DNA of 64,000 nucleotides from an uncultured Duncaniella sp. (GCA_958352885.1 CATWQI010000001.1:248001-312000), one strand, 5' to 3'; counted from the stretch's first letter, positions 52,317-60,312 are shown. Numbers and translations: made by a program. The notes: generated by a model from the sequence alone, not told the origin.

Positions 52317-52835
52317 ATGGGAAATAATGAATATCATGAAATTTCACTTTATCAATTCGAATATAAATTAATACCGTCTTTAATAGATGTGGTTAAGGGA
52401 CAAGTAACTACCATCTCAGATTTTATCTTCTATATGGCAAGAGTTGATTGGATAATAAACGATATTCTACCTGAATTTAAACTCAAGCCTAATTTCGACA
52501 TTAACGAATTAAAAGCCAACGTTTCAGTAATACATGACAAAAATATCATCGTTACATATACCTTTCCGATTCCATCGGAAGCTCCATTAGCTAAATTTGG
52601 TGCTATTGTTTCTAATAGTAAAGGAAATCACTACTATACATTAGAAAAAGCCGAATATCAAGACACACAAAGCTGGATGCTCGGCAGTATGTCAAAAAAC
52701 GAGCATATTAATTTAGGTAGTGTGGATGATTGCTCTACACCTGAAGAATTCATTTCCTTATTAGACAAAAAAGGGCTCTTGGTAAAATATGGATTCTTTG
52801 GCACACTATACCATAAATTTTTTGACAAAAAATAG
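52317..52835 (+). CDS. hypothetical protein
   Basis: A 172-aa soluble protein without a signal peptide or membrane span and with no motif I recognise. Its middle part looks like alternating strands (NIIVTYTFPIPSEAPLAKFG, KGNHYYTLEKAEY) and the C-terminus is basic and aromatic (KYGFFGTLYHKFFDKK). It is 21 nt after the DUF805 gene and shares the AT-rich composition and strand of the cassette, so a common role is likely. Confidence 0.65.
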   Translation: MGNNEYHEISLYQFEYKLIPSLIDVVKGQVTTISDFIFYMARVDWIINDILPEFKLKPNFDINELKANVSVIHDKNIIVTYTFPIPSEAPLAKFGAIVSNSKGNHYYTLEKAEYQDTQSWMLGSMSKNEHINLGSVDDCSTPEEFISLLDKKGLLVKYGFFGTLYHKFFDKK

Positions 52836-52901
52836 TTCACAATTATTTTATAGCTTTATGAATACATCTTAATCCTTACCATAAAATCTCTCTTATGACA
52901 G

Positions 52902-53066
52902 ATGAAATTCCTGTCAGAACTTCTTTATGCAGAGATATTTGAGTCTTCTAAAGCTTTTATAAAAGCTTTAGAAGACTATGTTTATTATTACACCAACAAA
53001 AGAATCAAATCCCGGTTAAAAGGAAAGAGTCCGGTACAATACCGAACTCTTACTATAACTGGATAA
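52902..53066 (+). pseudogene. 3' remnant of an IS3-family (IS150-like) transposase
   Basis: The 54-residue frame reads FLSELLYAEIFESSKAFIKA, then a segment ending YYTNKRIKSRLKGKSPVQYR. This is the conserved C-terminus of IS3-family OrfB (SELLY, then the YNxxRIKxxLKGxSPVQYR pattern). The catalytic DDE part is absent, so it is a dead fragment. A perfect 34-bp palindrome (52943-52976) lies inside it. Confidence 0.85.
52943..52976. repeat. perfect 34-bp palindrome in the transposase remnant
   Basis: GTCTTCTAAAGCTTTTA (52943-52959) is followed at once by its exact reverse complement (52960-52976). No loop separates the arms. In the protein frame it encodes the segment ESSKAFIKALED. Other IS3 transposases are not palindromic here, so it may be a local inverted duplication, or act as a terminator for the upstream cassette. 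Confidence 0.9.
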
Positions 53067-53076
53067 TGTTTAATCC

Positions 53077-53095
53077 GTCCAACTTTTTGGGGTCA
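53077..53095 (+). mobile_element. right end (terminal inverted repeat) of the IS remnant
   Basis: GTCCAACTTTTTGGGGTCA, 10 nt after the transposase stop, resembles the terminal repeats of Bacteroidetes IS3/IS150-type elements (TGACCCC..AAGTTGGAC in the inward direction). The left end is missing. The remaining 160 nt up to the next promoter show only a weak CACTTT/AAAGTG hairpin. Confidence 0.6.
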
Positions 53096-53255
53096 CGTCA
53101 TTACGACACAGCCCCAATCTAATTTACCTATGTCACCTATGGACTGGTAACCACCTTTCTAAAATGCGTACCATGCGAGATAAAACACTTTCAACACGAT
53201 AAAGTGATGCGAAGGTGTTATCCGAAAAATTCACAGTAAAATCTCACAGAATTAT

Positions 53256-53285
53256 TTGCATCGTCTTTGGATTGTTGTACCTTTG
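53256..53285 (+). promoter_or_regulatory. promoter of the 53315 lipoprotein gene
   Basis: TTG (53256-53258), a 19-nt spacer and TACCTTTG (53278-53285). The start near 53292 excludes the ORF's first ATG at 53267 and supports 53315. Confidence 0.65.
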
Positions 53286-53314
53286 TTTCAGCAATCAAAA
53301 CAAGTACGACAAGT

Positions 53315-54088
53315 ATGGAAAGTATATCTGCAATTATTAGCTTGGTTTTACTATGCTGCTCTTGTACAGGCAACCATGCCGCAAAAAACGAGATTAAAAA
53401 CGAAGTTGACAGCGCCCTTACTGACAGCATCCTCCATGAGAGTATTATCCCCAAAGCGCATATTGTTGAAACCATCGACACCTGCGGATTAAGAATATAT
53501 TACCCTAATTATTCGAATATTGACCTTATATGTGGCACCATGCCCTCGAAATCGGACAGTTCGATTATTATAATGGCCGAAGCAGCATTCACCGGCGAAC
53601 TTCTTGATGAATTCAAGCATAGCAACATTGCAGGTGACCATGTATCAGGAGGCACACGGAATAAAGGATATCGTTGCAAGCGTAATAATGGAGCATTTGT
53701 TTACTATGATGGAACACCTAAATTCTTATACCTCGATTATTCTGATGAATTCAACAAAGCTGCCGATGCTGGTGGTTGCGGATTTGCACAAGAAATGATG
53801 ATACATCTCGGCAAAGAAGTGTCACACACCCGCCACTCATCAGACATAAATGAATTCAGAGCCTTATGCCTGATTAACGGACGGATAGCAATAGCCGACT
53901 CCGACGCACCCATCGAATTCGGTAAATTCATATCAAACTTATTAAAAGCAGGAGCAAGTGAAGCTCTTTATCTTGACATGGGGCCCGGATGGAACTATTC
54001 GTGGTATAGAACAGATAATGACTCCATAGTTGAAATACACCCGGTACCGCTGAAATATACTACTAACTGGATAACTTTTTATAGATAG
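53315..54088 (+). CDS. lipoprotein, possible phosphodiester-glycosidase-like (NAGPA/DUF2233) domain
   Basis: A 257-aa protein with a hydrophobic signal (MESISAIISLVLLCCSC) that probably ends in a lipid-modified Cys, though the lipobox is irregular. The central and C-terminal parts (AAFTGELLDEFKHSNIAGDH, LCLINGRIAIADSDAP, ALYLDMGPGWNYSWYR) recall the NAGPA/DUF2233 fold, where a similar stretch reads NLDGGGS. The family call is tentative. The gene has its own promoter and separates the AT-rich cassette from the glycosyltransferase gene. Confidence 0.65.
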   Translation: MESISAIISLVLLCCSCTGNHAAKNEIKNEVDSALTDSILHESIIPKAHIVETIDTCGLRIYYPNYSNIDLICGTMPSKSDSSIIIMAEAAFTGELLDEFKHSNIAGDHVSGGTRNKGYRCKRNNGAFVYYDGTPKFLYLDYSDEFNKAADAGGCGFAQEMMIHLGKEVSHTRHSSDINEFRALCLINGRIAIADSDAPIEFGKFISNLLKAGASEALYLDMGPGWNYSWYRTDNDSIVEIHPVPLKYTTNWITFYR

Positions 54089-54103
54089 ATTCAATAATTA
54101 TAT

Positions 54104-54111
54104 TACCTTTG
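54104..54111 (+). promoter_or_regulatory. -7 box of the 54127 gene
   Basis: TACCTTTG lies 15 nt before the ATG; the leader would be under 10 nt. No TTG at -33. Confidence 0.4.
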
Positions 54112-54126
54112 TGGCCTGAATAATGG

Positions 54127-55035
54127 ATGTATCAGAACATGGCAATCAAACACGTTATACGCGACATTAAAGCTTTTTTGGGGGTTGGGAAACTACACCG
54201 GAAAATAAGGACCCAAGATTACCGCAATATCCTTGAAAGCGAGATACTCCGTACCGGCGAACGAGGGGTGAGCGACGAACACATGTGTGAGTCTGAAGTG
54301 ATAATCTCGCTTACCACTTACGGCAACCGCATCAATACTGTATATCTTGCTATCGCCTCATTGATGCGACAGTCTATGCGAGCTAACCGTATTATACTGT
54401 GGCTCAGCGAAAAAGAATTTAGGGGGGGAACTTTACCAGCCACTCTTCGCCTGCTTGAAAAGAAAGGGTTGGAAATAAAGTACTGCCGTGACACCCGCTC
54501 GTACAAGAAACTCATACCAACCCTATCGCTCTATCCTGATGCTATAATCATCAATGTGGACGATGACGCTATCTATGACTTTGAACTGGTTGACCGTCTT
54601 GTCCGTGCCCATATATCCGAACCGACCACGGTATGGGGCAACCGTGTACACCGCATGTCAATAGACAAGAAGGGCAACATAGCGCCATATAAAAAATGGA
54701 GATCTGCGGTACCCATGGAAGAGTCGGAACTGAATTTCGCCACAGGTGTCGGTGGCATCCTCTACCCTCCTCACGTATTTCTCCCCGAAATACTCGACGA
54801 GAACAAATTCATGACACTCGCACCGACGGCGGACGATATCTGGTTCAAAGCAATGGAACTGAAATCAGGCGTAAAAGTCAAACGCATACCTCCACACACG
54901 GCAGACGGAACTGACGACCATCTGGGAGGCATAGTGAAATTCTCAGACGGTCTTGCCGGAGAGAATGTGAGCCACGGACGCAACGATCTCACAATAAAAG
55001 CACTTAAGGAATACTTTGACCTCTTGCCCCGCTGA
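54127..55035 (+). CDS. GT-A-type glycosyltransferase-like protein
   Basis: The 302-aa protein has the pattern of a GT-A enzyme: SEVIISLTTYGNRINTVYLA, a run of three Asp in IIINVDDDAIYDFELVDRLV that would bind the metal and nucleotide sugar, an acceptor segment NFATGVGGILYPPHVF and a late TADDIWFKAMELKSG. No membrane span is obvious. It probably acts on a surface polysaccharide, but no polysaccharide cluster surrounds it. A downstream in-frame Met (54139) is an alternative start. Confidence 0.8.
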   Translation: MYQNMAIKHVIRDIKAFLGVGKLHRKIRTQDYRNILESEILRTGERGVSDEHMCESEVIISLTTYGNRINTVYLAIASLMRQSMRANRIILWLSEKEFRGGTLPATLRLLEKKGLEIKYCRDTRSYKKLIPTLSLYPDAIIINVDDDAIYDFELVDRLVRAHISEPTTVWGNRVHRMSIDKKGNIAPYKKWRSAVPMEESELNFATGVGGILYPPHVFLPEILDENKFMTLAPTADDIWFKAMELKSGVKVKRIPPHTADGTDDHLGGIVKFSDGLAGENVSHGRNDLTIKALKEYFDLLPR

Positions 55036-55109
55036 CAGAAATGCTTATTACAGGTTCTGTCAGTCCAAACACTACGCCTGTACCTGCGCACAGCGTACTG
55101 AAACGACAA

Positions 55110-55158
55110 CACCCCCGGGAGCCTGTTGCCCGCATAACGGAACCTGCTCCCGGGGGTG
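55110..55158. terminator. GC-rich hairpin between convergent genes
   Basis: CACCCCCGGGAGC (55110-55122) pairs with 55146-55158 in a perfect 13-bp stem. Neither strand has a clear U tract, so termination efficiency is uncertain. It lies between the glycosyltransferase gene and the 3' end of rhaB. Confidence 0.6.
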
Positions 55159-55211
55159 ATATCATATCACACCGAAGGCTATCGGATTAAGAAGGGTTTT
55201 AATCCCCTCCC

Positions 55212-56696
55212 CTAAGCCTTGCCAAGTATTTCCACGAATCGGCTGTATGGCTCATCCCACAGTTCGGGCGATTCGGGCATATATGTCTCGGTCTTTACAT
55301 TCTTGCGCACAATCTCTCTCAGCTCGGCAAGCGATGACAGATAGCCTGAAGCCTTTGCCTGCATAAGCAGATTGCCGAGAGCTGTACACTCAGCAGGACC
55401 TGCAACAACAGGAAGATTAATTGCAGAAGCGGTAAACTGGTTAAGCAACGCATTGCGCGAGCCACCGCCTATGACATTGAGACGTGAAATAGGAGCGTCC
55501 GCAACCTCCTTGAACAGACCAAGTATATGACGGTACTTCAGAGCAAGACTCTCAAAAATACAACGCACAAATTCACCGTGGGTCTGCGGAGCCTCCTGTC
55601 CGGTTGCACCACAGTACTCCACAATAGCAGCAGGCATGTTGGCAGGAGCGACGAAGCCTGTATAGTCCGTATCGATAAAACATTTGAATGCCGGAGCCTC
55701 AGCCGCCATAGCCACAAGCTGCGGATATGTGTAAGTGACACCCTCAGCCTTCCAGCACTTCAGGCACTCTTCGAGCACCCACATGCCGGTGATATTCTTA
55801 AGCAGGCGTATGGTATGCTCCACGCCACCCTCATTAGTCATATTGTAATCGAACGAAGCGTCGGTCACTACCGGTTCGGCTGTCTCGACACCCATAAGTG
55901 ACCATGTGCCGCTGCTGAGATATGCCCAGTCGTTCCCTTCAGCCGGAATGGCTGCCACCGCAGATGCAGTATCATGACCGCCAACGGCAATTACAGGCAC
56001 AGGAGCGAGACCTGTCTCCGCACAAAGTTCGGGAGTGAGGACTCCTACCTTGGTGCCCGGCTCCACAACCGGACCGAATTTAGCGGCATCCAGACCGACA
56101 GATGCGAGGATTACCGGGTCAAGAGCACGCTTCTTGGCGTCAAGGATAGCTCCGGTGGAAGCGATTGTATACTCTGTCACCAGATTACCGGTAAGAAGAT
56201 ACGACAGGATGTCGGGCACGAAACCAATCTTCTCAGCCGCCTTCATGGCAAATGTGTCACGCAAGGCATAGAGCTGGAACACGGTATTAAAGTCAAGAGT
56301 CTGTATGCCGGTATGTCCGTAAAGCTCGCGCTTGCTCATCACCTTGTCAAAGAACTCCGCAGTGTTCGACGGATTGAAACGGCGGTCACGGTAAGCCACA
56401 GGCAGACCGATAAGAGACCCGTCGGGAGCCACCCCGGCTATGTCTACTCCCCATGTGTCGACTGCAACTGACACGGGAGCGATGCCACGACGTGCCACAC
56501 CCTTGAGTCCGTCCTTGATATTTTCGTATAGCGAGAAGATATTCCAGTGCGACACCCCGTTGACCTTCATGATGGCATTGGGGAAACGGTTTATTTCTTC
56601 GGTTTCGAGGCGACCGTCCTCATGAAGTGTTGCGAGAATGGTGCGACCGCTGGTTGCGCCTAAGTCAAAGGCTACAAAATGAGCTGGATAAGTCAT
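55212..56696 (-). CDS. rhaB: rhamnulokinase
   Basis: FGGY-family kinase that phosphorylates L-rhamnulose to rhamnulose 1-phosphate. The 494-aa protein has the N-terminal ATPase motif FVAFDLGATSGRTI, VDTWGVDIAGVAPDGSLIG, the substrate region YRDRRF, GHDTASAV and YLSSGTWSLMG, all typical of RhaB. It is divergent from a GH28 pectinase gene. The other rhamnose genes (isomerase, aldolase, permease) are not in this window. Confidence 0.95.
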   Translation of the reverse strand: MTYPAHFVAFDLGATSGRTILATLHEDGRLETEEINRFPNAIMKVNGVSHWNIFSLYENIKDGLKGVARRGIAPVSVAVDTWGVDIAGVAPDGSLIGLPVAYRDRRFNPSNTAEFFDKVMSKRELYGHTGIQTLDFNTVFQLYALRDTFAMKAAEKIGFVPDILSYLLTGNLVTEYTIASTGAILDAKKRALDPVILASVGLDAAKFGPVVEPGTKVGVLTPELCAETGLAPVPVIAVGGHDTASAVAAIPAEGNDWAYLSSGTWSLMGVETAEPVVTDASFDYNMTNEGGVEHTIRLLKNITGMWVLEECLKCWKAEGVTYTYPQLVAMAAEAPAFKCFIDTDYTGFVAPANMPAAIVEYCGATGQEAPQTHGEFVRCIFESLALKYRHILGLFKEVADAPISRLNVIGGGSRNALLNQFTASAINLPVVAGPAECTALGNLLMQAKASGYLSSLAELREIVRKNVKTETYMPESPELWDEPYSRFVEILGKA

Positions 56697-56727
56697 ATAT
56701 ATTCGGTATTAGTATTTTCAAGTGATA

Positions 56728-56758
56728 CAAAAATACGGATATTTGGCGTAAAGGGCAA
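56728..56758 (-). promoter_or_regulatory. promoter of rhaB
   Basis: Minus-strand TTG (56756-56758), a 20-nt spacer and TATTTTTG (56728-56735) match the consensus exactly. The leader is about 25 nt. Confidence 0.7.
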
Positions 56759-56793
56759 ATATTTTCATCTTTCATTTTTAAGAAAATTTTCGT

Positions 56794-56801
56794 TACCTTT
56801 G
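56794..56801 (+). promoter_or_regulatory. -7 box of the GH28 gene
   Basis: TACCTTTG lies 33 nt before the ATG at 56835; the -33 is not consensus. With the rhaB promoter it forms a compact divergent control region. Confidence 0.5.
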
Positions 56802-56834
56802 CGCCATACATTACCAATATTCACATTTCAGACC

Positions 56835-58259
56835 ATGAAGACTGTATTTATCGCTGTGGCAGCGCTACTATGTGCGGCTATGCAAGTCAACGCAGCCGTG
56901 ACAGCCGACAAGGCTTGGGCGGAAACCTATCCCGCCATCGAGAAGATGATAACCACCCCTGAGTTCCGCGACAAGGAGTACAACATCCTTGACTACGGCA
57001 AACGCTCGTCGACCGAAGGATATCTCTACACCGAGCTAATAAACAAGGTGATAGACAAATGTTCCTCTGAGGGCGGTGGCAAGGTCATAATACCCAAAGG
57101 CACCTGGCTCACAGGTCCCATCACCCTTAAAAGCAATGTCAATCTCCACCTTGTGGAAGGTGCGACCCTCCTCTTTACCACAGATCTCAAGGAGTATCCG
57201 CTCGTCTACACCCGATGGGAAGGTATGGACTGTTACAACTACCAGCCAATGATTTACGCGTACGAGCAGGAAAACATCGCGATAACCGGCAAGGGAACCG
57301 TGGACGGTGGAGCCTCCCGTCCGAACTGGTGGCGTATGTGCGGTGCTGTGAAGTACGGTTGGGAAGAAGGCGTGACCTCACAGCGCATCGGTCGTCCCAT
57401 ACTCATGGAGTGGAATGAAAAAGGTGTACCGCTGGAACAGCGCAAACTCGGCGACGGATTCGGTATGCGTGTGCAGCTTGTCAACCCGGTTAAATGCAAG
57501 AACGTGCTTATCGAGGATGTGACATTGCTCCGTTCCCCCTTCTGGGTGATACATCCCCTCCTATGCGAGAATCTGACCGTAAAAGGCGTACATGTGCAGA
57601 ACGACGGTCCTAACGGTGACGGATGTGACCCCGAATCATGCAAGAATGTGCTCATCGAAGATTGCTACTTCGACACGGGCGACGACTGCATAGCCATCAA
57701 GAGCGGTCGCAACCGTGACGGACGCATCGCCAATGTCCCCACCGAGAACGTAATAGTGCGCAACTGCAAGATGAAAAATGGTCACGGCGGCGTGGTGGTA
57801 GGCAGTGAAATCTCCGGTGGCTTCAAGAACTTGTTCGTAGAGAATTGTGTAATGGACAGCCCCGAGCTTGAACGTGTAATCCGCATCAAGACCAACAACT
57901 GCCGCGGAGGCGTGATTGAGAACATCTTCGTTCGCAACGTGGAAGTGGGACAATGCAAAGAGGCTGTGCTGAAAATCAACCTCGTGTACGAGCAGCGCGA
58001 AAAATGCCAGCGAGCTTTCCCGCCTGTGGTGCAGAACGTATTTCTTGAAAATGTCACCTGCCGGAAGAGCAAATTCGGAGTAAAAATCGAAGGCTTCGAC
58101 GATATATGCAACATCCGCAACGTAGAGGTGAAGGATTGCGATTTCAACGGAGTGACCACTGATGGCAACTCTATCACAGGAATGACTGAGGGGGTACGTT
58201 TCATCAATCTTAAGATTAACGGCAAACTTTGTCCTGAGATTCCGGAAAACGGGCTGTAA
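56835..58259 (+). CDS. GH28 family glycoside hydrolase (pectinase)
   Basis: I start at ATG 56835, which gives a signal peptide (cleavage after VNA at residue 20) and 474 aa; the ORF upstream of it runs over the promoter and rhaB. The right-handed beta-helix enzyme shows the GH28 catalytic motifs DGPNGDGCDPESC, FDTGDDCIAIKSGRN, NGHGGVVVGSE and RIKTN. GH28 enzymes cleave galacturonic acid linkages in homogalacturonan or rhamnogalacturonan. Proximity to rhaB suggests rhamnogalacturonan as source. Confidence 0.93.
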   Translation: MKTVFIAVAALLCAAMQVNAAVTADKAWAETYPAIEKMITTPEFRDKEYNILDYGKRSSTEGYLYTELINKVIDKCSSEGGGKVIIPKGTWLTGPITLKSNVNLHLVEGATLLFTTDLKEYPLVYTRWEGMDCYNYQPMIYAYEQENIAITGKGTVDGGASRPNWWRMCGAVKYGWEEGVTSQRIGRPILMEWNEKGVPLEQRKLGDGFGMRVQLVNPVKCKNVLIEDVTLLRSPFWVIHPLLCENLTVKGVHVQNDGPNGDGCDPESCKNVLIEDCYFDTGDDCIAIKSGRNRDGRIANVPTENVIVRNCKMKNGHGGVVVGSEISGGFKNLFVENCVMDSPELERVIRIKTNNCRGGVIENIFVRNVEVGQCKEAVLKINLVYEQREKCQRAFPPVVQNVFLENVTCRKSKFGVKIEGFDDICNIRNVEVKDCDFNGVTTDGNSITGMTEGVRFINLKINGKLCPEIPENGL

Positions 58260-58308
58260 GCTTATAAACCGGCTACAGCTGACCATCATCTCAATAATAC
58301 CACATACC

Positions 58309-58349
58309 GACTGCGCCATCCGTCTGAGAGATTGACGGATGGCGCAGTC
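58309..58349. terminator. bidirectional hairpin between GH28 and the lipoprotein gene
   Basis: GACTGCGCCATCCGTC (58309-58324) pairs perfectly with 58334-58349 around a 9-nt loop between two convergent genes. U tracts are absent. Confidence 0.65.
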
Positions 58350-58378
58350 AGCATATGGAGAGGAGACAGTCTCAAAAC

Positions 58379-58972
58379 TCAGAGGCTTCTCCCCTGTACC
58401 ATCTTATACGGTTCATAAGGCATCACCGTGCAGTGCATTGTGATTTGGCTCGAGCTGAAAGTACCCTTAACCTGAACGGTGGCATGATTGCTTCCGTTTG
58501 CCATCTGGAGGGTTACCTCACCTGACAACCCGCTCCCCATCACGCGCATATACAACGATACATTACCTTTCTTATCGGTCTTTATAACTATGTCACGGGC
58601 AGTGCCTTCAAGCGTCACTCCTCCGATACCGTTGGGACCGTATATACCAAACGTAGAGCCGACCTGTATCACAGCATTCGTGCCGTTGAGTGACACATAG
58701 TTGAGATTGGAACTCACATTCACGTTACGCCCGCGCTTAAGCGTCACTTGGTCGGCGGCTGCTATGAACGAACTATCCATCACAGCTTTCATAGCCTCAG
58801 CCCCGGTGACCGAGTCCTCGTAATTGCGCAGAGCCTTCTGCTCCTCCTTGGTAAGTTTAACCACTGTTCCGTCTGCCGTACGATAAGTAGAAGGATATGC
58901 GGAACAGCCCGACAGAAGACTTCCCGCCACAAGCAGGACCGCAAAACCTAATGCCAATAATGTCTTTTTCAT
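58379..58972 (-). CDS. DUF4251-like lipoprotein
   Basis: A 197-aa protein with a clear lipoprotein signal (LLSGC, lipid Cys23). Residues about 65-190 follow the DUF4251 plan: DQVTLKRGRNVNVSSNLNYV, an NAVIQVGSTFGIYGPNGIGG strand pair and a repeated strand end. These lipoproteins are frequent in Bacteroidales and have no known function. Upstream, TTAAACGTTTAA (58987-58998) and a GTTTAACG repeat are possible control sites; no TAnnTTTG box was found. Confidence 0.75.
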   Translation of the reverse strand: MKKTLLALGFAVLLVAGSLLSGCSAYPSTYRTADGTVVKLTKEEQKALRNYEDSVTGAEAMKAVMDSSFIAAADQVTLKRGRNVNVSSNLNYVSLNGTNAVIQVGSTFGIYGPNGIGGVTLEGTARDIVIKTDKKGNVSLYMRVMGSGLSGEVTLQMANGSNHATVQVKGTFSSSQITMHCTVMPYEPYKMVQGRSL

Positions 58973-58986
58973 CCCGAAAAAATTTT

Positions 58987-59010
58987 TTAAACGTTTAACG
59001 TGTTTAACGA
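58987..59010. repeat. palindrome and direct repeat upstream of the DUF4251-like gene
   Basis: TTAAACGTTTAA (58987-58998) is a perfect 12-bp palindrome and overlaps the first of two GTTTAACG copies. It lies 15 nt before the start codon of the minus-strand gene. An operator role is possible; nothing more supports it. Confidence 0.35.
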
Positions 59011-59104
59011 TGATTAACCCTAAATTTAACTAACCATCTGTCATTACAACAATCTCCAACGGAAAAAGTATCGCCCTACCCGGAAATAAATGATGTTACT
59101 ACTG

Positions 59105-59530
59105 TTATTTTTCAACCGTAAACCCGCTGGTAATCAGGCTCCCGAAATAAACCGGAGGCAATATCAAAGAACACAGTTGTGTACCCATACTCTTAGCATA
59201 AACCACACCTCGCATAGAGCCATAACATAGCGATGCGAACTGCGTCAGCAATGCCGGAGCAAATAAAATTTTCCCGTCCGACATAAGCATCTCTACTGAT
59301 TCAGGTTTTATTGCAAAAAAACTTTTTAATTCCGCCTTTATCAATGGTTTCTCAGCCTGTACCGCATTTATTACAATCTTACTGCACAGAACATTTTGTG
59401 CCTTGTCAAACGAGAATTGAACCTCGGTCTGAAACTGCACATCCGATACATCGTGTCTATAATTTTCTTCAAACAAAGCGAACTGCGTCAGTTCCATTTT
59501 GCCGAACTTATACATTACTTGCTGTTCCAT
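59105..59530 (-). CDS. SecB-like chaperone of a TAC-type module
   Basis: A 141-aa protein that resembles SecB-like chaperones attached to toxin-antitoxin operons: alternating strand pattern in the first 80 residues (VQFQTEVQFSFDKAQNVLCS), then APALLTQFASLCYGSMRGVV and a final LILPPVYFGSLI, which corresponds to the SecB pattern of helix plus L.P..F. It is the third gene of an operon, 14 nt after the antitoxin gene. In known TAC systems the chaperone folds and stabilises the antitoxin. The match is by pattern only. Confidence 0.6.
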   Translation of the reverse strand: MEQQVMYKFGKMELTQFALFEENYRHDVSDVQFQTEVQFSFDKAQNVLCSKIVINAVQAEKPLIKAELKSFFAIKPESVEMLMSDGKILFAPALLTQFASLCYGSMRGVVYAKSMGTQLCSLILPPVYFGSLITSGFTVEK

Positions 59531-59544
59531 AACTCATTATCTCT

Positions 59545-59976
59545 TTATGCTGCAGTACCATCTGTCAGCACATATTCGTCAGTTGACACACATTCCTCTG
59601 CGAATTTTTCACTCACCACAGGAGAATCAGTGAACTTCAGGTAGTCTGCAAAATTCACCACAACACTTGTAACATACGGCTTCGGAATAGAAATCAGCTC
59701 CACACCCACTACACGCTGCAATTTGCAGATAGTCTCAAGTGTTAGGTTCTCACCCCCTTTAAGCAATTTACCCACATAAGCCGGCGAAACGCCTAATGCA
59801 TCAGCTAAATCTTTCTGTGTCATATCAGCATTTCTCAAATAATAATGCAAATTGAGCGCAATATCCTGCGACAATCTGAGCCATTCGCGATTCTCTTTCC
59901 TAAACCGCGCCCGCTCCTTGGCAGCCTCACTCCGAGGTCGCGCCATATCCTGTAATCTATCAATGTGAAATGCCAT
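59545..59976 (-). CDS. XRE-family HTH antitoxin with C-terminal extension
   Basis: The 143-aa protein has a helix-turn-helix at about 52-83 (MTQKDLADALGVSPAYVGKL followed by LKGGENLTLETICKL). After it comes a 50-residue extension rich in hydrophobic and aromatic residues (SVVVNFADYLKFTDSPVVSE), comparable to the chaperone-addiction tail of TAC antitoxins. The start could also be Met11 (MARPRSEAAKERARFRKENR). It is 15 nt after the toxin-like gene and probably represses the operon through the palindromes upstream. Confidence 0.75.
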   Translation of the reverse strand: MAFHIDRLQDMARPRSEAAKERARFRKENREWLRLSQDIALNLHYYLRNADMTQKDLADALGVSPAYVGKLLKGGENLTLETICKLQRVVGVELISIPKPYVTSVVVNFADYLKFTDSPVVSEKFAEECVSTDEYVLTDGTAA

Positions 59977-59991
59977 ATTTCTAATTTTTAG

Positions 59992-60312
59992 TCATCGAAA
60001 ATCAATCCATGTCTTCATTGTCAATAAATGACTGTCAAAGTCCGGCTTCTCACCATTTTCAGCATTTTCAGCGAGCTCCTCAAACAGATTCTCCAAATCT
60101 ACCGCCTCTCGCAACACCTGGCGTACAGCATCTTCCGGATGCGCCACTCTTGACCAAACCGGATTTGCCAGATATTCCGAATTTGTGGTTATAAAACTCT
60201 CCACAAACGAGACATCATTCCATAAGCAAAACAAGCGGTCAAACTCGTTTTCCTCCTCTTCATCATAGCGTATACTATAAATATATGGCGGATATATGGA
60301 TATGATTTCCAA
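59992..60312 (-). CDS. toxin-like first gene of the TAC-type module, possibly truncated
   Basis: A 106-aa acidic protein: start MEIISIYPPYIYSIRYDEEE, then EFDRLFCLWNDVSFVESFIT and AVRQVLREAVDLENLFEELA, ending abruptly after PDFDSHLLTMKTWIDFR. The N-terminal pattern recalls longer Bacteroidetes toxin-like proteins that I remember as continuing with an RLYAIK..YLITGG region, so the RelE/HigB-like C-terminal half may be lost here. This comparison is from memory. Position first in the operon, before HTH and SecB-like genes, matches mycobacterial higB-higA-secB. Confidence 0.55.
   Translation of the reverse strand: MEIISIYPPYIYSIRYDEEEENEFDRLFCLWNDVSFVESFITTNSEYLANPVWSRVAHPEDAVRQVLREAVDLENLFEELAENAENGEKPDFDSHLLTMKTWIDFR

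Noticed and set aside
52902..53095. Intact insertion sequence
   Set aside because: Only the C-terminal end of the transposase and one terminal repeat remain; the DDE core and left end are missing.
55036..58378. Full polysaccharide utilisation locus around rhaB and GH28
   Set aside because: No SusC/SusD pair, ECF or hybrid sensor genes occur here, so only a small linked pair is supported.
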